A stretch of 61,697 nucleotides of DNA from Bacillota bacterium. GTDB lineage: Bacteria > Bacillota > Clostridia > Clostridiales > Caloramatoraceae. Below are positions 7,728-16,173 of this stretch, piece after piece (within the stretch, counting starts at the first letter, position 1; each line of letters opens with the position of its first letter). The stretch spans positions 1 to 61,697 of the forward strand of contig JAEZLD010000079.1 in assembly GCA_023415335.1 (NCBI GenBank), in the 5' to 3' direction. Under the pieces are notes generated by a model. The model was not told the DNA's origin. It was given only the letters and a program-made list of their open reading frames with translations, and searched no databases. Made by a program: the position numbers and the translations under genes.

Positions 7728-8495
7728 ATGGATATACAAAGGTATATTGAAAGTTTTACAGGTGAAAAAGGACGGGCCGAGGCTATAATAGGTAAGCTTG
7801 TGCTTTCTATAAAAACTGGAAAGACAGCATTTACTGACTTTCTAAATCCAGAAGAACAGAGACTGCTTATGCAAGCCTGTAGCTGGGAAAACATGCAGCT
7901 GAAGCTTTATGGTGGAAGGGGAAGCTTTGAAAGGGCAGTCGGAGCAATAAGCCCACAGCCCTATGAAGGAGAATTTCCGGTACAGGTTATAAGAGCTTCA
8001 GGAAGCTTTAAATTTGAAAAGCTTGACCATAGAGACTATCTTGGAGCAATACTATCACAAGGTGTAAGAAGAGAAGCTGTTGGGGACATAAATGTATTTG
8101 AGGACGGAGCAGAAATATGGGTTCTTAAAGATATAAGCAGCCACATTTGTTTGTGTATAGATAAAATAAAACACACAGGAATAAAGCTGCAGCCAATAGA
8201 TAATCAAGAAGCTCATGAGAGGATACAGAGTTTCAAGGAAAATATTATTAACGCTGCTTCCATGAGGCTTGATGCTGTAACCTCAGCTATTACCGGGTTA
8301 TCCCGTAGTAAGATATCAGACATGATTAAAAAAGGAGAGATTAAGCTGAACTATGCGGAAGAAATTAATCCTTCATGCAAGACGGCTTCACAGGATGTGC
8401 TTTCCATTAAGGGATATGGGAGATATCTGCTTGGGGAAACGCTGGGAAACACCAGAAGTGGCAGAATTAACATTAAGGTGAATAAATATATTTAA
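7728..8495 (+). CDS. ylmH: S4-domain RNA-binding protein YlmH
   Basis: 255 residues. The N-terminal ~170 form the YlmH-specific region and the S4 RNA-binding domain follows at about 180-245 (RLDAVTSAITGLSRSK, then IKKGEIKLNY). B. subtilis YlmH is reported to act with ribosome quality-control factors on stalled 50S subunits, and rqcH is present 5 kb away here. The ATG at 7728 lacks a clear Shine-Dalgarno sequence, so translation may depend on coupling to yggT, whose stop is 11 bases upstream. Confidence 0.92.
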   Translation: MDIQRYIESFTGEKGRAEAIIGKLVLSIKTGKTAFTDFLNPEEQRLLMQACSWENMQLKLYGGRGSFERAVGAISPQPYEGEFPVQVIRASGSFKFEKLDHRDYLGAILSQGVRREAVGDINVFEDGAEIWVLKDISSHICLCIDKIKHTGIKLQPIDNQEAHERIQSFKENIINAASMRLDAVTSAITGLSRSKISDMIKKGEIKLNYAEEINPSCKTASQDVLSIKGYGRYLLGETLGNTRSGRINIKVNKYI

Positions 8496-8509
8496 GGGAG
8501 GAATTTGTA

Positions 8510-8977
8510 ATGGCAATCACACCTAATGAGATTACGAATAAGGAATTTAAAAAGGGTTTAAGAGGTTATGACATAGATGAGGTGGATGAATTTCTCGAAC
8601 AGATTGTAGAGGATTATGAGAAGCTATATAAGGACAACCTAAACCTTAAGGAGAAAATAGCAAACCTCAATGAGAAGCTTGGGCATTATACCAATATAGA
8701 GGAAACCCTTCAGAACACTCTTATAATGGCTCAGAACGCGGCTGATAGTGCTAGGGATAATGCCAAGAAGGAAGGAGAGCTTATTATTAAGAATGCTCAG
8801 GAGCAGGCGGCAGAGATAAAGAGAAAGGCTCAGGACGATGTGCTGGATATTAACAAAAAATGTGAAATGATGAATCAGGAATTCCTTATGTTTAATTCCA
8901 GGTTCAGAGGGATGCTGCAAGGACAACTGGAATCAATTGAAAGGGCTGAAGAGGCCATGAAGGTAAGCAATAAGTAA
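8510..8977 (+). CDS. divIVA: Cell division/polarity protein DivIVA
   Basis: A curvature-sensing coiled-coil protein of poles and septa. The N-terminal lipid-binding domain begins MAITPNEITNKEFKKGLRGY and is followed by DEVDEFLEQIVEDYE. Heptad-like coiled coil covers most of residues 30-140. The length of 155 is close to other Firmicutes DivIVA proteins. The ribosome site GGGAGG is at good distance. It is the last gene of the division cluster, with a hairpin 25 bases after the stop. Confidence 0.96.
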   Translation: MAITPNEITNKEFKKGLRGYDIDEVDEFLEQIVEDYEKLYKDNLNLKEKIANLNEKLGHYTNIEETLQNTLIMAQNAADSARDNAKKEGELIIKNAQEQAAEIKRKAQDDVLDINKKCEMMNQEFLMFNSRFRGMLQGQLESIERAEEAMKVSNK

Positions 8978-9002
8978 GAAGAAATAGTAAATTGGTAAGG
9001 TA

Positions 9003-9037
9003 GAAACTCCGTGTTTAAAAGCAAGACACGGAGTTTC
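9003..9037 (+). terminator. Hairpin after divIVA
   Basis: A perfect 12-bp stem GAAACTCCGTGT (9003-9014) / ACACGGAGTTTC (9026-9037). The T tract is weak (ATATATTT), so termination may be incomplete. Confidence 0.7.
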
Positions 9038-9100
9038 ATATATTTATGGGTGATTGTAGAAGACGAAATCATATAAACATTAGGTAATACAAAAGATATA

Positions 9101-9129
9101 GTCACAAAACAATATGTTTGAGGTATAAT
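9101..9129 (+). promoter_or_regulatory. Possible promoter for the DAHP synthase gene
   Basis: GTCACA (9101-9106, four of six consensus bases), a 17-base spacer and a perfect TATAAT (9124-9129) lie about 108 bases ahead of the chosen start. Confidence 0.4.
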
Positions 9130-9236
9130 ATGAATAGCGTGAGTAACATCCACATTTTACATAATATAGAATGCTAAGGATAAATCTGACGATAATAAAC
9201 AAATATATAATACATATAGAACATGCAGGTGATATT

Positions 9237-10049
9237 GTGGTAAAGCTTAAAAAGGTGATAAAAAAGGATATGAACATTAATAAATCAGAAAAGCCATTGT
9301 TGATTGCAGGTCCATGTAGTGTTGAGTCTCATCAGGTAATGCAGGAGACAGCAGTTTTTTTGAAGAAGCTGGGGATAGAATACATAAGAGGAGGAGCATT
9401 TAAGCCCAGAACTTCTCCATATAGCTTTCAGGGCTTGGGAGAGCAGGGACTGGAAATACTCAGCCAGATTAAGACCTGCTATGGACTCAAGGTGGTTTCC
9501 GAGGTGCTGGATGTAAGAGAAATCGATATGGTATGCCAGGTGGCCGACATAGTTCAGGTGGGCTCAAGAAACATGTATAACTACAGTCTTCTTAAGGAGC
9601 TGGGGAGAACAGGAAAAACAATACTCCTTAAACGAGGACTTTCAGCAACACTTGATGAATGGCTTGGAGCTGCTGAATATATTGCACTGGCAGGAAATGA
9701 TAATATTATATTGTGTGAGAGAGGAATAAGGACCTTTGAACCCAGTACGCGGAATACTATGGACTTAAATGCCATACCATTAATAAAGCAGCGTACAGGG
9801 CTTAAAGTTATTGCTGATGCCAGCCATGGCACTGGGGTAAGGGAGATAGTAAATCCTATGTGTATGGCATCTGTTGCCTGTGGAGCAGACGGACTTCTTA
9901 CAGAGATTCACCCAAGGCCAGAGGAAGCCATGTCTGATGGATTTCAATCCTTGAATTTTGAGGAATATGAGAGACTCTATGGTGATGTAATGGGGCTATA
10001 TAGGTACATAAGAAAAACAAAGAACGAAGAGAGTAAAAGTATGTTGTAG
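9237..10049 (+). CDS. aroF: 3-deoxy-7-phosphoheptulonate (DAHP) synthase, short type I-beta form
   Basis: Condenses phosphoenolpyruvate with erythrose 4-phosphate, the first step to aromatic amino acids. Family motifs are IAGPCSVES near 24, GGAFKPRTSPYSFQG near 54, ILLKRGLSAT near 140, DASHGTG near 195 and DGLLTEIHPRPE near 220. There is no ACT or chorismate-mutase domain, so no obvious feedback domain. Start choice is uncertain: GTG 9237 (AGGTGAT just upstream) gives 270 residues, ATG 9270 (AAAGGTGAT upstream) gives 259, and an upstream ATG at 9171 has no ribosome site. No other aromatic pathway gene is next to it; trpB2 is 50 kb away at the window end. Confidence 0.93.
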   Translation: MVKLKKVIKKDMNINKSEKPLLIAGPCSVESHQVMQETAVFLKKLGIEYIRGGAFKPRTSPYSFQGLGEQGLEILSQIKTCYGLKVVSEVLDVREIDMVCQVADIVQVGSRNMYNYSLLKELGRTGKTILLKRGLSATLDEWLGAAEYIALAGNDNIILCERGIRTFEPSTRNTMDLNAIPLIKQRTGLKVIADASHGTGVREIVNPMCMASVACGADGLLTEIHPRPEEAMSDGFQSLNFEEYERLYGDVMGLYRYIRKTKNEESKSML

Positions 10050-10111
10050 AGGGCTTGCTTTGAGCCGGCCGCAGGTTATACAATGCTTATGGCTGGGAAA
10101 GTGCTCAGCAA

Positions 10112-10140
10112 AGGACAGGAATACATCCTGTTCTTTTTTG
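10112..10140 (+). terminator. Terminator after aroF
   Basis: AGGACAGGA (10112-10120) pairs with TCCTGTTCT (10126-10134) with one G-U, followed by a T run. The rest of 10050-10339 holds no frame I can support. Confidence 0.8.
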
Positions 10141-10339
10141 TGTATAAAACAAATACTTTTTCATAACAATAGAAAAAGACAGTTAAATAAAATATTTATA
10201 AGTAAGGTTAATGAAAGTAGTTTTGAACTTCAATAAGTATAGGTCTGATAGAAAAAGGGTATAGATAACAGAAAGTAATAAAACCCTGGGCATATTTTGT
10301 TACAAGAGTGGCAGAATAGATAGGAGGGTGGCTAATAAG

Positions 10340-10621
10340 GTGACCAACTACGATGAATACGAGGATGTAATTAAAGAGGTGTCAGACCAGCTTCAAAGAG
10401 CCAGACTAGGTGATTATGTAGAGCTGATGCAAAAGCCTTCAAGGCTGCTGCTTCTGAATTTTTTTGCTGGAATAGCCAGGGGCCTTGGAGTCGTCATAGG
10501 CTTTACAATACTTGGCGCAGTGGTAATTTACATTATACAAAAGATAGTTTTAATGAACCTCCCGGTACTTGGAGGCATAATATCCCAAATAGTAAAGCTT
10601 ATAAAGCTAGGAGTAAAGTAG
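10340..10621 (+). CDS. DUF5665 domain protein, small membrane protein
   Basis: 93 residues with one clear hydrophobic region (about 48-68) and a weaker C-terminal one. The motif QKPSRLLLLNFFAGIARGLG followed by VIGFTILGAV is characteristic of DUF5665 proteins of Clostridia. GTG 10340 was chosen because GGAGGG is about 10 bases upstream; GTG 10328 abuts the ribosome site. Function is unknown. The YteA-like gene starts 8 bases after its stop, so the two are probably co-transcribed. Confidence 0.75.
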   Translation: MTNYDEYEDVIKEVSDQLQRARLGDYVELMQKPSRLLLLNFFAGIARGLGVVIGFTILGAVVIYIIQKIVLMNLPVLGGIISQIVKLIKLGVK

Positions 10622-10629
10622 GTGGTAAA

Positions 10630-11262
10630 ATGGAAAGTAAAAACTTTGACTATTACAGGAAAAGGCTTCTGGATGAAAAAAAGGCCCTTCTTGACACCAT
10701 AGACTTCATAAAGGATTATGCAGGGGAAGAAAGCCAGCAGGAGCAGCTAGGTGAGCTTTCAATGATAGATAATCACCCCGGTGATGTGGCCACCGAAATG
10801 GAGGACCGTGAAAAGAACTATGCCCTTATTGATAATGAAAAAAAGCTTATGACTGACATACAGGAGGCTCTGGACAGAATAGATAATGGCACCTATGGTA
10901 CCTGTCGCATATGTGGTAAAGACATCTCAAATGAAAGGCTTGATTTTATACCTTATGCTTCTCTTTGCATAGACTGTGAAAAAACCATGGAAAAGGAGGA
11001 GGAGCTATTAGGTCATGAAAGACCCTCTTCAGAGGAGGTTCTGGGCTATCCCTTTGGAAGAAAGCTAACAGCAAGGGAAGGAAGCTTTATGGATGCGGTG
11101 GAGGATTACAATGGCTTTGATGGTGAAGATTCCTGGCAGGCAGTAGACAGGTTCAACCAAAGAGAGGGAATACACAGGAACTATGATGACGATTATAATA
11201 TAGGGTGTGTGGAGCCCATAGAGCATATAAGTAATACTCAATATAAAAATCAACTGCCATAA
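10630..11262 (+). CDS. TraR/DksA zinc-finger protein, YteA sporulation family
   Basis: 210 residues. The N-terminal ~85 form a helical hairpin with GELSMIDNHPGDVATEMEDREK, the YteA-type signature. A four-Cys zinc finger follows (Cys92, Cys95, Cys113, Cys116 in CRICG and CIDCE). The C-terminal ~80 residues are acidic and carry the segment GEDSWQAVDRFNQREGIH seen in YteA-like proteins. Relatives are annotated as sporulation-associated; DksA-type RNA polymerase control is possible but unproven. Preceded by AGGTGG. Confidence 0.85.
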   Translation: MESKNFDYYRKRLLDEKKALLDTIDFIKDYAGEESQQEQLGELSMIDNHPGDVATEMEDREKNYALIDNEKKLMTDIQEALDRIDNGTYGTCRICGKDISNERLDFIPYASLCIDCEKTMEKEEELLGHERPSSEEVLGYPFGRKLTAREGSFMDAVEDYNGFDGEDSWQAVDRFNQREGIHRNYDDDYNIGCVEPIEHISNTQYKNQLP

Positions 11263-11269
11263 GTTTTAA

Positions 11270-11300
11270 AAGACTTGCAACATTGCAAGTCTTGTTTTAT
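11270..11300 (+). terminator. Terminator after the YteA-like gene
   Basis: AAGACTTGC / GCAAGTCTT stem (11270-11293), a 6-base loop and a GTTTTA tail. Confidence 0.75.
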
Positions 11301-11320
11301 GATTAATAGTAAATTATTAT
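11292..11320 (+). promoter_or_regulatory. Predicted promoter for lspA
   Basis: TTGTTT (11292-11297), a 17-base spacer and TATTAT (11315-11320). It overlaps the tail of the preceding terminator, a compact arrangement also seen before ylxM in this window. Confidence 0.5.
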
Positions 11321-11335
11321 AATAAGGAGGATAAT

Positions 11336-11785
11336 ATGGAATTTATATACATCATATTACTGATAGCTGTAGATCAGCTGGCCAAATATGCCGCCAGAAC
11401 CGGGCTTCCTGAAAGGGTAATTACCCTGGTGCCGGGATTTTTTGAACTTACATATCTGGAAAACAGAGGGGCTGCATTTGGAATATTTCAAAGCAGGAGA
11501 TTTATACTCATAGGTATAACATCTATAGTTATAATAGTCCTTATAATATATATGATAAAGAGAAAACCTGCTAAGTCTTGGATGAGGGCTAGTCTTATTC
11601 TTATAATAGGAGGAGCCATTGGCAACCTTATTGACAGAGTAGCTAACGGGTATGTAGTAGATTACCTGCATTTCTATATTAGGGATTTGTTTGACTGGCC
11701 TGTTTTTAATTTCGCAGATATATGTGTTGTGGTAGGCACCTTGCTGCTTGCTGCAGAGCTGCTTTTTACAAAGGAGCAGAGTTAG
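11336..11785 (+). CDS. lspA: Lipoprotein signal peptidase (signal peptidase II)
   Basis: A membrane aspartic protease that cleaves the signal peptides of diacylglyceryl lipoproteins, for example the lipoprotein at 15229. There are four hydrophobic segments over 149 residues. The conserved NRGAAFG is near 43, and the catalytic aspartates are Asp109 (VVDYLHF) and Asp128 (FNFADIC). The ribosome site AAGGAGG is ideal. rluD starts 6 bases after its stop, the usual lspA-rluD pair of Firmicutes. Confidence 0.97.
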   Translation: MEFIYIILLIAVDQLAKYAARTGLPERVITLVPGFFELTYLENRGAAFGIFQSRRFILIGITSIVIIVLIIYMIKRKPAKSWMRASLILIIGGAIGNLIDRVANGYVVDYLHFYIRDLFDWPVFNFADICVVVGTLLLAAELLFTKEQS

Positions 11786-11791
11786 AGGGCT

Positions 11792-12715
11792 ATGGAAGAG
11801 CAACAAATGGATACAATCATGGTTGATATAAAGCAGGAAGGGTTGAGGATAGACCAGCTGCTTGCTCAGAAAATGGAGAATATGTCCAGATCAAGAATAC
11901 AGAAACTGATAGAACAGGGAAATATAACTGTTGGGGATAAGCAGGTAAAGCCCAACTATAAGGTGAGGCAGGGAGATGCTGTAAAAATTGTTCTTCCTGA
12001 GCCTGTGACACTTGATGTAAAGCCAGAGGACATAGACATAGAAATGCTTTACGAGGATGATGATATAGCTGTGGTAAATAAACCCCAGGGCATGGTGGTG
12101 CATCCTGCTGCAGGTAACTACACCGGTACCCTAGTTAATGCACTGATGGCAAAATGCAGCTCGCTCTCAACAATAAATGGGGTCATAAGGCCGGGAATTG
12201 TTCACAGAATTGATAAGGATACTTCAGGGGTTCTTATTATAGCTAAGAATGATGCTGCCCATCACAGCCTTGCTGAGCAGATTAAGGTACATAGCGTAAA
12301 GAGGATATATTATGCTATTGTAGAAGGCATAATAAAGCAGGACAGTGGTACAGTAGATGCTCCCATAGGAAGACATCCGGTGGAAAGAAAAAAGATGACC
12401 GTAGTAAATAAAAATGGAAGAAGAGCTGTTACCCATTATAAAGTAATTGAAAGGTTTAGACATAATACTCTTATAGAAGCCCGACTGGAAACAGGAAGGA
12501 CACATCAGATAAGGGTACATATGGCATATATAGGGCATCCTCTGGTAGGAGACCCTGTATATGGATATAAAAAGCAGAGATTTAATTTAAAGGGACAGGT
12601 TCTTCATGCCAGGACTCTTGGCATAATCCATCCTTCTACAGGAGAATATATGGAGTTCACAACACCTCTGCCACAATACTTTCAGAAGCTTATAGAAATT
12701 TTAAGAAGAGAATAG
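11792..12715 (+). CDS. rluD: RluA-family 23S rRNA pseudouridine synthase (RluD-like)
   Basis: An N-terminal S4 RNA-binding domain (about 17-75) precedes the RluA catalytic domain. The catalytic Asp141 is in GIVHRIDKDTSG, and the C-terminal signature is LETGRTHQIRVHMAYIGHPL (near 230). The 307-residue length and the lspA neighbour fit the YlyB/RluD group that modifies the helix 69 loop of 23S rRNA, though the exact target is inferred. ATG 11792 has GAGGG very close upstream; ATG 11807 is an alternative. Confidence 0.93.
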   Translation: MEEQQMDTIMVDIKQEGLRIDQLLAQKMENMSRSRIQKLIEQGNITVGDKQVKPNYKVRQGDAVKIVLPEPVTLDVKPEDIDIEMLYEDDDIAVVNKPQGMVVHPAAGNYTGTLVNALMAKCSSLSTINGVIRPGIVHRIDKDTSGVLIIAKNDAAHHSLAEQIKVHSVKRIYYAIVEGIIKQDSGTVDAPIGRHPVERKKMTVVNKNGRRAVTHYKVIERFRHNTLIEARLETGRTHQIRVHMAYIGHPLVGDPVYGYKKQRFNLKGQVLHARTLGIIHPSTGEYMEFTTPLPQYFQKLIEILRRE

Positions 12716-12742
12716 ATTGAAAAATACAAGGGAGGAGAAGCT

Positions 12743-13276
12743 ATGCAGGTGAAGGCTCAGATAATGGATTCCATGGGTATAGAAAGGGCTCTAAAACGGG
12801 TTTCCCATGAAATAATTGAAAAGAACAAGGGAACAGAAAATGTTGTATTTATTGGGATTAAGACCAGGGGGGTACCACTGGCTAATCGTATTTCTGACAT
12901 AATAGAGGAATTTGAAGGTGTAAGGGTTCCTGTTGGAACCATCGATATAACACTATATAGGGATGACCTGACTGAAAGATTTCAACAACCAAGTATAGGG
13001 GGCCATCAATTTGATTTTGATATAAAGAATAAGACCATCATACTGGTGGACGATGTAATATACACTGGCAGGACTGTCAGGGCAGCACTGGATGCCATTA
13101 TTGACATTGGAAGGCCAAAGCTTATACAGCTGGCTGTACTTGTGGACAGAGGCCATAGAGAGCTTCCTATAAGGCCTGATTATGTAGGAAAGAATGTCCC
13201 TACCTCACAATCAGAGGTGGTACATGTTAAGCTTAATGAAACGGACGGAGAAGATAGAATATTGATAGCAGAATAA
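12743..13276 (+). CDS. pyrR: PyrR bifunctional protein: pyrimidine attenuator and uracil phosphoribosyltransferase-like
   Basis: A type I phosphoribosyltransferase fold of 177 residues with the PRPP loop ILVDDVIYTGRTVRAAL and the basic RNA-binding face of PyrR. In Firmicutes it binds UMP and pyr mRNA leaders to cause attenuation. No pyr biosynthesis gene or PyrR-type leader lies next to it here, so its targets must be elsewhere. The ATG follows GGGAGGAG. A strong bidirectional terminator follows directly. Confidence 0.95.
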   Translation: MQVKAQIMDSMGIERALKRVSHEIIEKNKGTENVVFIGIKTRGVPLANRISDIIEEFEGVRVPVGTIDITLYRDDLTERFQQPSIGGHQFDFDIKNKTIILVDDVIYTGRTVRAALDAIIDIGRPKLIQLAVLVDRGHRELPIRPDYVGKNVPTSQSEVVHVKLNETDGEDRILIAE

Positions 13277-13309
13277 TAAACAGGCTCCAACAGGAGCCTG
13301 TTTATTATT
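13272..13309. terminator. Bidirectional terminator between convergent pyrR and rqcH
   Basis: A perfect 17-bp stem (13272-13288 with 13293-13309) has an AACA loop and a GGCTCC core flanked by A-rich and T-rich arms, so it can work on both strands. It begins inside the last codons of pyrR. Confidence 0.92.
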
Positions 13310-13329
13310 GAAAAATATTCGGTATTACC

Positions 13330-15066
13330 TTATATTGTCTTAAGACTGTTTACCTTGGATTCATCCGGGGTTATATATATGGTTTTGTTGGTATAGTATA
13401 TAACCATTCCTGGCTTTCCGCCAGAGGGCTTTTTTACATTTTTCCGTTCAGTATAATCTACAGGGACTGTAGCAGAGCCTTTAGCCTTGCTATAATAGGC
13501 TGAAAGCATTGCTCCCTCCATAAGGGCTGTATCAGTTACTTTCCCTCCCTGAGACTTAATTATTACATGTGAGCCCGGTATGTTTTTTGTGTGCATCCAT
13601 ATATCGCTGGAAACAGCAAACTTAAGCGTCAGGTAGTCATTCTGCATATTATTTTTGCCAACATATATGTCAAACCCATCTGTGGACCTGTAATGATAGG
13701 GAGCCGACTTCTGCAGCTTTCCTGATTGCTTTCTCTTTTTTATATACCCTAACTCATAAAGCTCCTGTCTTATTTCTTCTATACTTCCAATATCCATTGC
13801 ACTTTCAAGGTTGAAAAGTACTGATTCCAGATAGGCTTTTTCACTAAGGCCTTCCTTAAGCTGTTCTGAGACTACATCCTTAGTGGATTTATCCTTTACA
13901 TATCTTGCATAGTATTTTTTCGCATTATCAACAGCGCTCATTTCTGGGTCTAAGTGTATAGATATAAGCTCCAAATCAGGATTATAAAAGTTTTCCACTT
14001 CAGCTTTGGTTTGTCCCAAACTTATTGAGTACTGGTTTGCCATCAGCAGGTCTCCATATATCTTCCAGGTTTCATAGGAGCTGCATTCCTGAAGCTTATC
14101 ATTGTGAATCTGAAGTTTTTTCACGGTTCTTTCTATAAGGTTGGATACAAGCTTAAATAAATCATTGTATTTCTGCTTAAGGTTATTTTTTGTGTCCTTC
14201 TCACTATAGTACATATCCATAAGCTCACCCGGGGAATCAAGAGTCATAGTGGATAGTGCCGAGTAGTGCGAAAGTGGAAATGCATAGAAATCCTTCATCT
14301 CCTGGCTGGTATAGTATATAATGCTAGAAAAATCGCCGCTTTTGATTTTGGACATATAGTAGAAGAAGTTGGCGGCTATTCCTTCTACTGCCTGGGGAGA
14401 AAGCAAATTCAAAGTGGTAGAAGCATATTCTCCACAAAGCTCTTGGGCAAAGAGCCTGCTTATGCCAAGGAAGGAATCAGATATAGCCCTGCTTACAGAG
14501 GCTGATGCCTGGGAGTGCAAAATCGCCCTTACCCCTTCTGTTCCTGTGGTCAAAGGATTATGCTTGTTATTGGTAGGTGGAAGCACATATCCTACCCCCG
14601 GAAGCACCTCCCTATAGCGGTTCATGGTGCTGTCCAAATGCTTTATACTGTCAACTATGTTCCTGCTTTCATTAAGCAGCATTATGTTGCTGTGCTTGCC
14701 CATTATTTCTGTTATCAGATAAAATACCTTGGGATACCCCAGTTCATCCTTGCCCTCCAGCTTAAACTCTATTATCCTGTCAAAGCTTACTTGATACACG
14801 TCTGCAATCCTGGCTCCTGATATATATTTCCTAAGAATCATACAGAAGGTAGGAGGAACCTTTGGATTTTCCCTTGATTTATGCGTTATATGAACCCTTG
14901 GGTAGGCAGGATTTGCAGAAAACAAAACCCTTTCGCCGCCCCGGTCCTTTTTTATTATAAGCATAACCTCATCCCTGGCCGGCTGATGAATCCTATCTAT
15001 TCTTCCATTAATTAATGTAGAAAGTTCCTTTACTATACTTGCTGTAAAAACACCATCAAATGGCAT
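13330..15066 (-). CDS. rqcH: Ribosome quality control protein RqcH (NFACT family; former fibronectin-binding protein)
   Basis: RqcH binds stalled 50S subunits with peptidyl-tRNA and recruits tRNA-Ala to add C-terminal alanine tails. The product is 578 residues. The NFACT-N start is MPFDGVFTASIVKEL with GRIDRIHQP, followed by the FPG-like and coiled-coil middle (about 280-450). The C-terminal NFACT-R domain has DIYVGKNNMQNDYLTLKFA and DIWMHTKNIPGSHVII. The ATG at 15066 follows TTGGAGGC. A possible extended -10 (TGCTATACT on the minus strand, around 15106-15114) is upstream. It is the only minus-strand gene in the first 30 kb apart from the small ORFs. Confidence 0.95.
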   Translation of the reverse strand: MPFDGVFTASIVKELSTLINGRIDRIHQPARDEVMLIIKKDRGGERVLFSANPAYPRVHITHKSRENPKVPPTFCMILRKYISGARIADVYQVSFDRIIEFKLEGKDELGYPKVFYLITEIMGKHSNIMLLNESRNIVDSIKHLDSTMNRYREVLPGVGYVLPPTNNKHNPLTTGTEGVRAILHSQASASVSRAISDSFLGISRLFAQELCGEYASTTLNLLSPQAVEGIAANFFYYMSKIKSGDFSSIIYYTSQEMKDFYAFPLSHYSALSTMTLDSPGELMDMYYSEKDTKNNLKQKYNDLFKLVSNLIERTVKKLQIHNDKLQECSSYETWKIYGDLLMANQYSISLGQTKAEVENFYNPDLELISIHLDPEMSAVDNAKKYYARYVKDKSTKDVVSEQLKEGLSEKAYLESVLFNLESAMDIGSIEEIRQELYELGYIKKRKQSGKLQKSAPYHYRSTDGFDIYVGKNNMQNDYLTLKFAVSSDIWMHTKNIPGSHVIIKSQGGKVTDTALMEGAMLSAYYSKAKGSATVPVDYTERKNVKKPSGGKPGMVIYYTNKTIYITPDESKVNSLKTI

Positions 15067-15105
15067 GGCAATGCCTCCAATCCGATTAATATGGCTTATC
15101 TTTAA

Positions 15106-15114
15106 AGTATAGCA
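15106..15114 (-). promoter_or_regulatory. Possible extended -10 promoter for rqcH
   Basis: On the minus strand TGCTATACT gives an extended -10 about 40 bases ahead of the rqcH start. No good -35 is present. Confidence 0.35.
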
Positions 15115-15228
15115 TGTGAGCTGTAATTTTAAAAGCAGGGGAAAGTTATTAATGGGACAAGAGTTTTTGTAATAATTTCATATAACTAAAATAAATATTA
15201 GTAATGATATTTATAGGAGGGAGATACA

Positions 15229-16119
15229 TTGAAAAAGGGAGGGCATGTAATACTATCCGCAGTATTAATCCTGCTGCTATCTGCAGGGGGCTGCTCTAAA
15301 ATTGGAAGCATAAAGGGAGATGGTAATAAGCAGGCAGATACCCATAAGATTATTGTGAATGTATGTGACAAGGGCACTAAAAAGCCAATTGAAGGTGCTA
15401 AGGTTTATATTGTAGGTGATGATAGCTGCTATACTACAGATACTATTGGAAACACCAAGGAGATTAAGGTGGACGTGGATAAGGCTTATTTTAAAAACTA
15501 TACAGAGCAGGTAATTAAGGAAACTGGAAATGGGTTTGTAGATGTTGTGGTCATAAAGGAAGGGTATGCAAAACACATAGAGCTTGATTATACAATTTAT
15601 CCGGGGGATTTTCCATCAGTAATAACTATTGCAATGGAGCCAACTGAAAAGGACATGTTTTCGCTTAAGCAGAACTATCCTGATATAGATTATGTTGAAA
15701 AGGTCATGGGCGCCTATGAAAGCTTAAAGGCCGCAGAAGCCTCCACTCAGGGGGACGCACAGTTTGTTGTTACAATAAAGGATGGCAGTAGCCAGCCAAT
15801 TGCTAACGCACATGTTGTAATCCCTGAGATGGGCATATCTGCATATACCTCAAAGGACGGAACATATACCTTCAAGGCATGCTCTGCTGTGATGAAGGAT
15901 GATTACCCTGTAGAAAAGACATATAATGAAATTACCGTACTTACATATATGGAGGGGTATAACTCCAAGGCAGTGTTCAGAGTACCCGTAAGTTCTAAGG
16001 GAGATAATAATGCTATTACTATAGTTTTAAACAAGACAGATAAACCCAAGATTGAAGAGGAGACTGTAGTGCCTGAAACGGATTGGATTGAAGGAATGGT
16101 TAATTATTATAACAAGTAA
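15229..16119 (+). CDS. Lipoprotein with two carboxypeptidase-regulatory-like (Ig-fold) domains
   Basis: I do not recognise a specific family. The TTG start at 15229 follows AGGAGGGAG. A signal sequence with a hydrophobic core (8-19) ends at SAGGC, so Cys22 is the likely lipidation site; the lipobox is slightly unusual (Ala at -3). Two beta-sandwich domains follow. The first (about 40-130) has KKPIEGAKVYIVG and the second (about 180-275) has SQPIANAHVVIPEMGIS, both in the pattern of CarboxypepD_reg or CNA-B domains. No catalytic motif is visible, so it is probably a surface-anchored structural or binding protein. 296 residues. Confidence 0.75.
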   Translation: MKKGGHVILSAVLILLLSAGGCSKIGSIKGDGNKQADTHKIIVNVCDKGTKKPIEGAKVYIVGDDSCYTTDTIGNTKEIKVDVDKAYFKNYTEQVIKETGNGFVDVVVIKEGYAKHIELDYTIYPGDFPSVITIAMEPTEKDMFSLKQNYPDIDYVEKVMGAYESLKAAEASTQGDAQFVVTIKDGSSQPIANAHVVIPEMGISAYTSKDGTYTFKACSAVMKDDYPVEKTYNEITVLTYMEGYNSKAVFRVPVSSKGDNNAITIVLNKTDKPKIEEETVVPETDWIEGMVNYYNK

Positions 16120-16128
16120 CTAAGGAAG

Positions 16129-16171
16129 CTTCTCCAGAATAATATGAAGTAAAATGTATCTGGAGGAGAAG
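16129..16171 (+). promoter_or_regulatory. Inverted repeat overlapping the ribosome site of the aminotransferase gene
   Basis: CTTCTCCAGA (16129-16138) can pair with TCTGG...AGAAG in 16159-16171, which includes the GGAGGAG ribosome site. The stem has a three-base bulge. It could hide the ribosome site and act in translational control. Confidence 0.4.
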
Positions 16172-16173
16172 GT

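Noticed and set aside
10050..10111. GC-richer stretch with partial complementarity between aroF and its terminator, considered as a structured RNA
   Set aside because: Only short, competing stems can be drawn by hand and nothing matches a known RNA class.
14266..14820. Three overlapping plus-strand open frames opposite rqcH
   Set aside because: They lie wholly within the clearly recognised rqcH gene, have no ribosome site and no recognisable domain.
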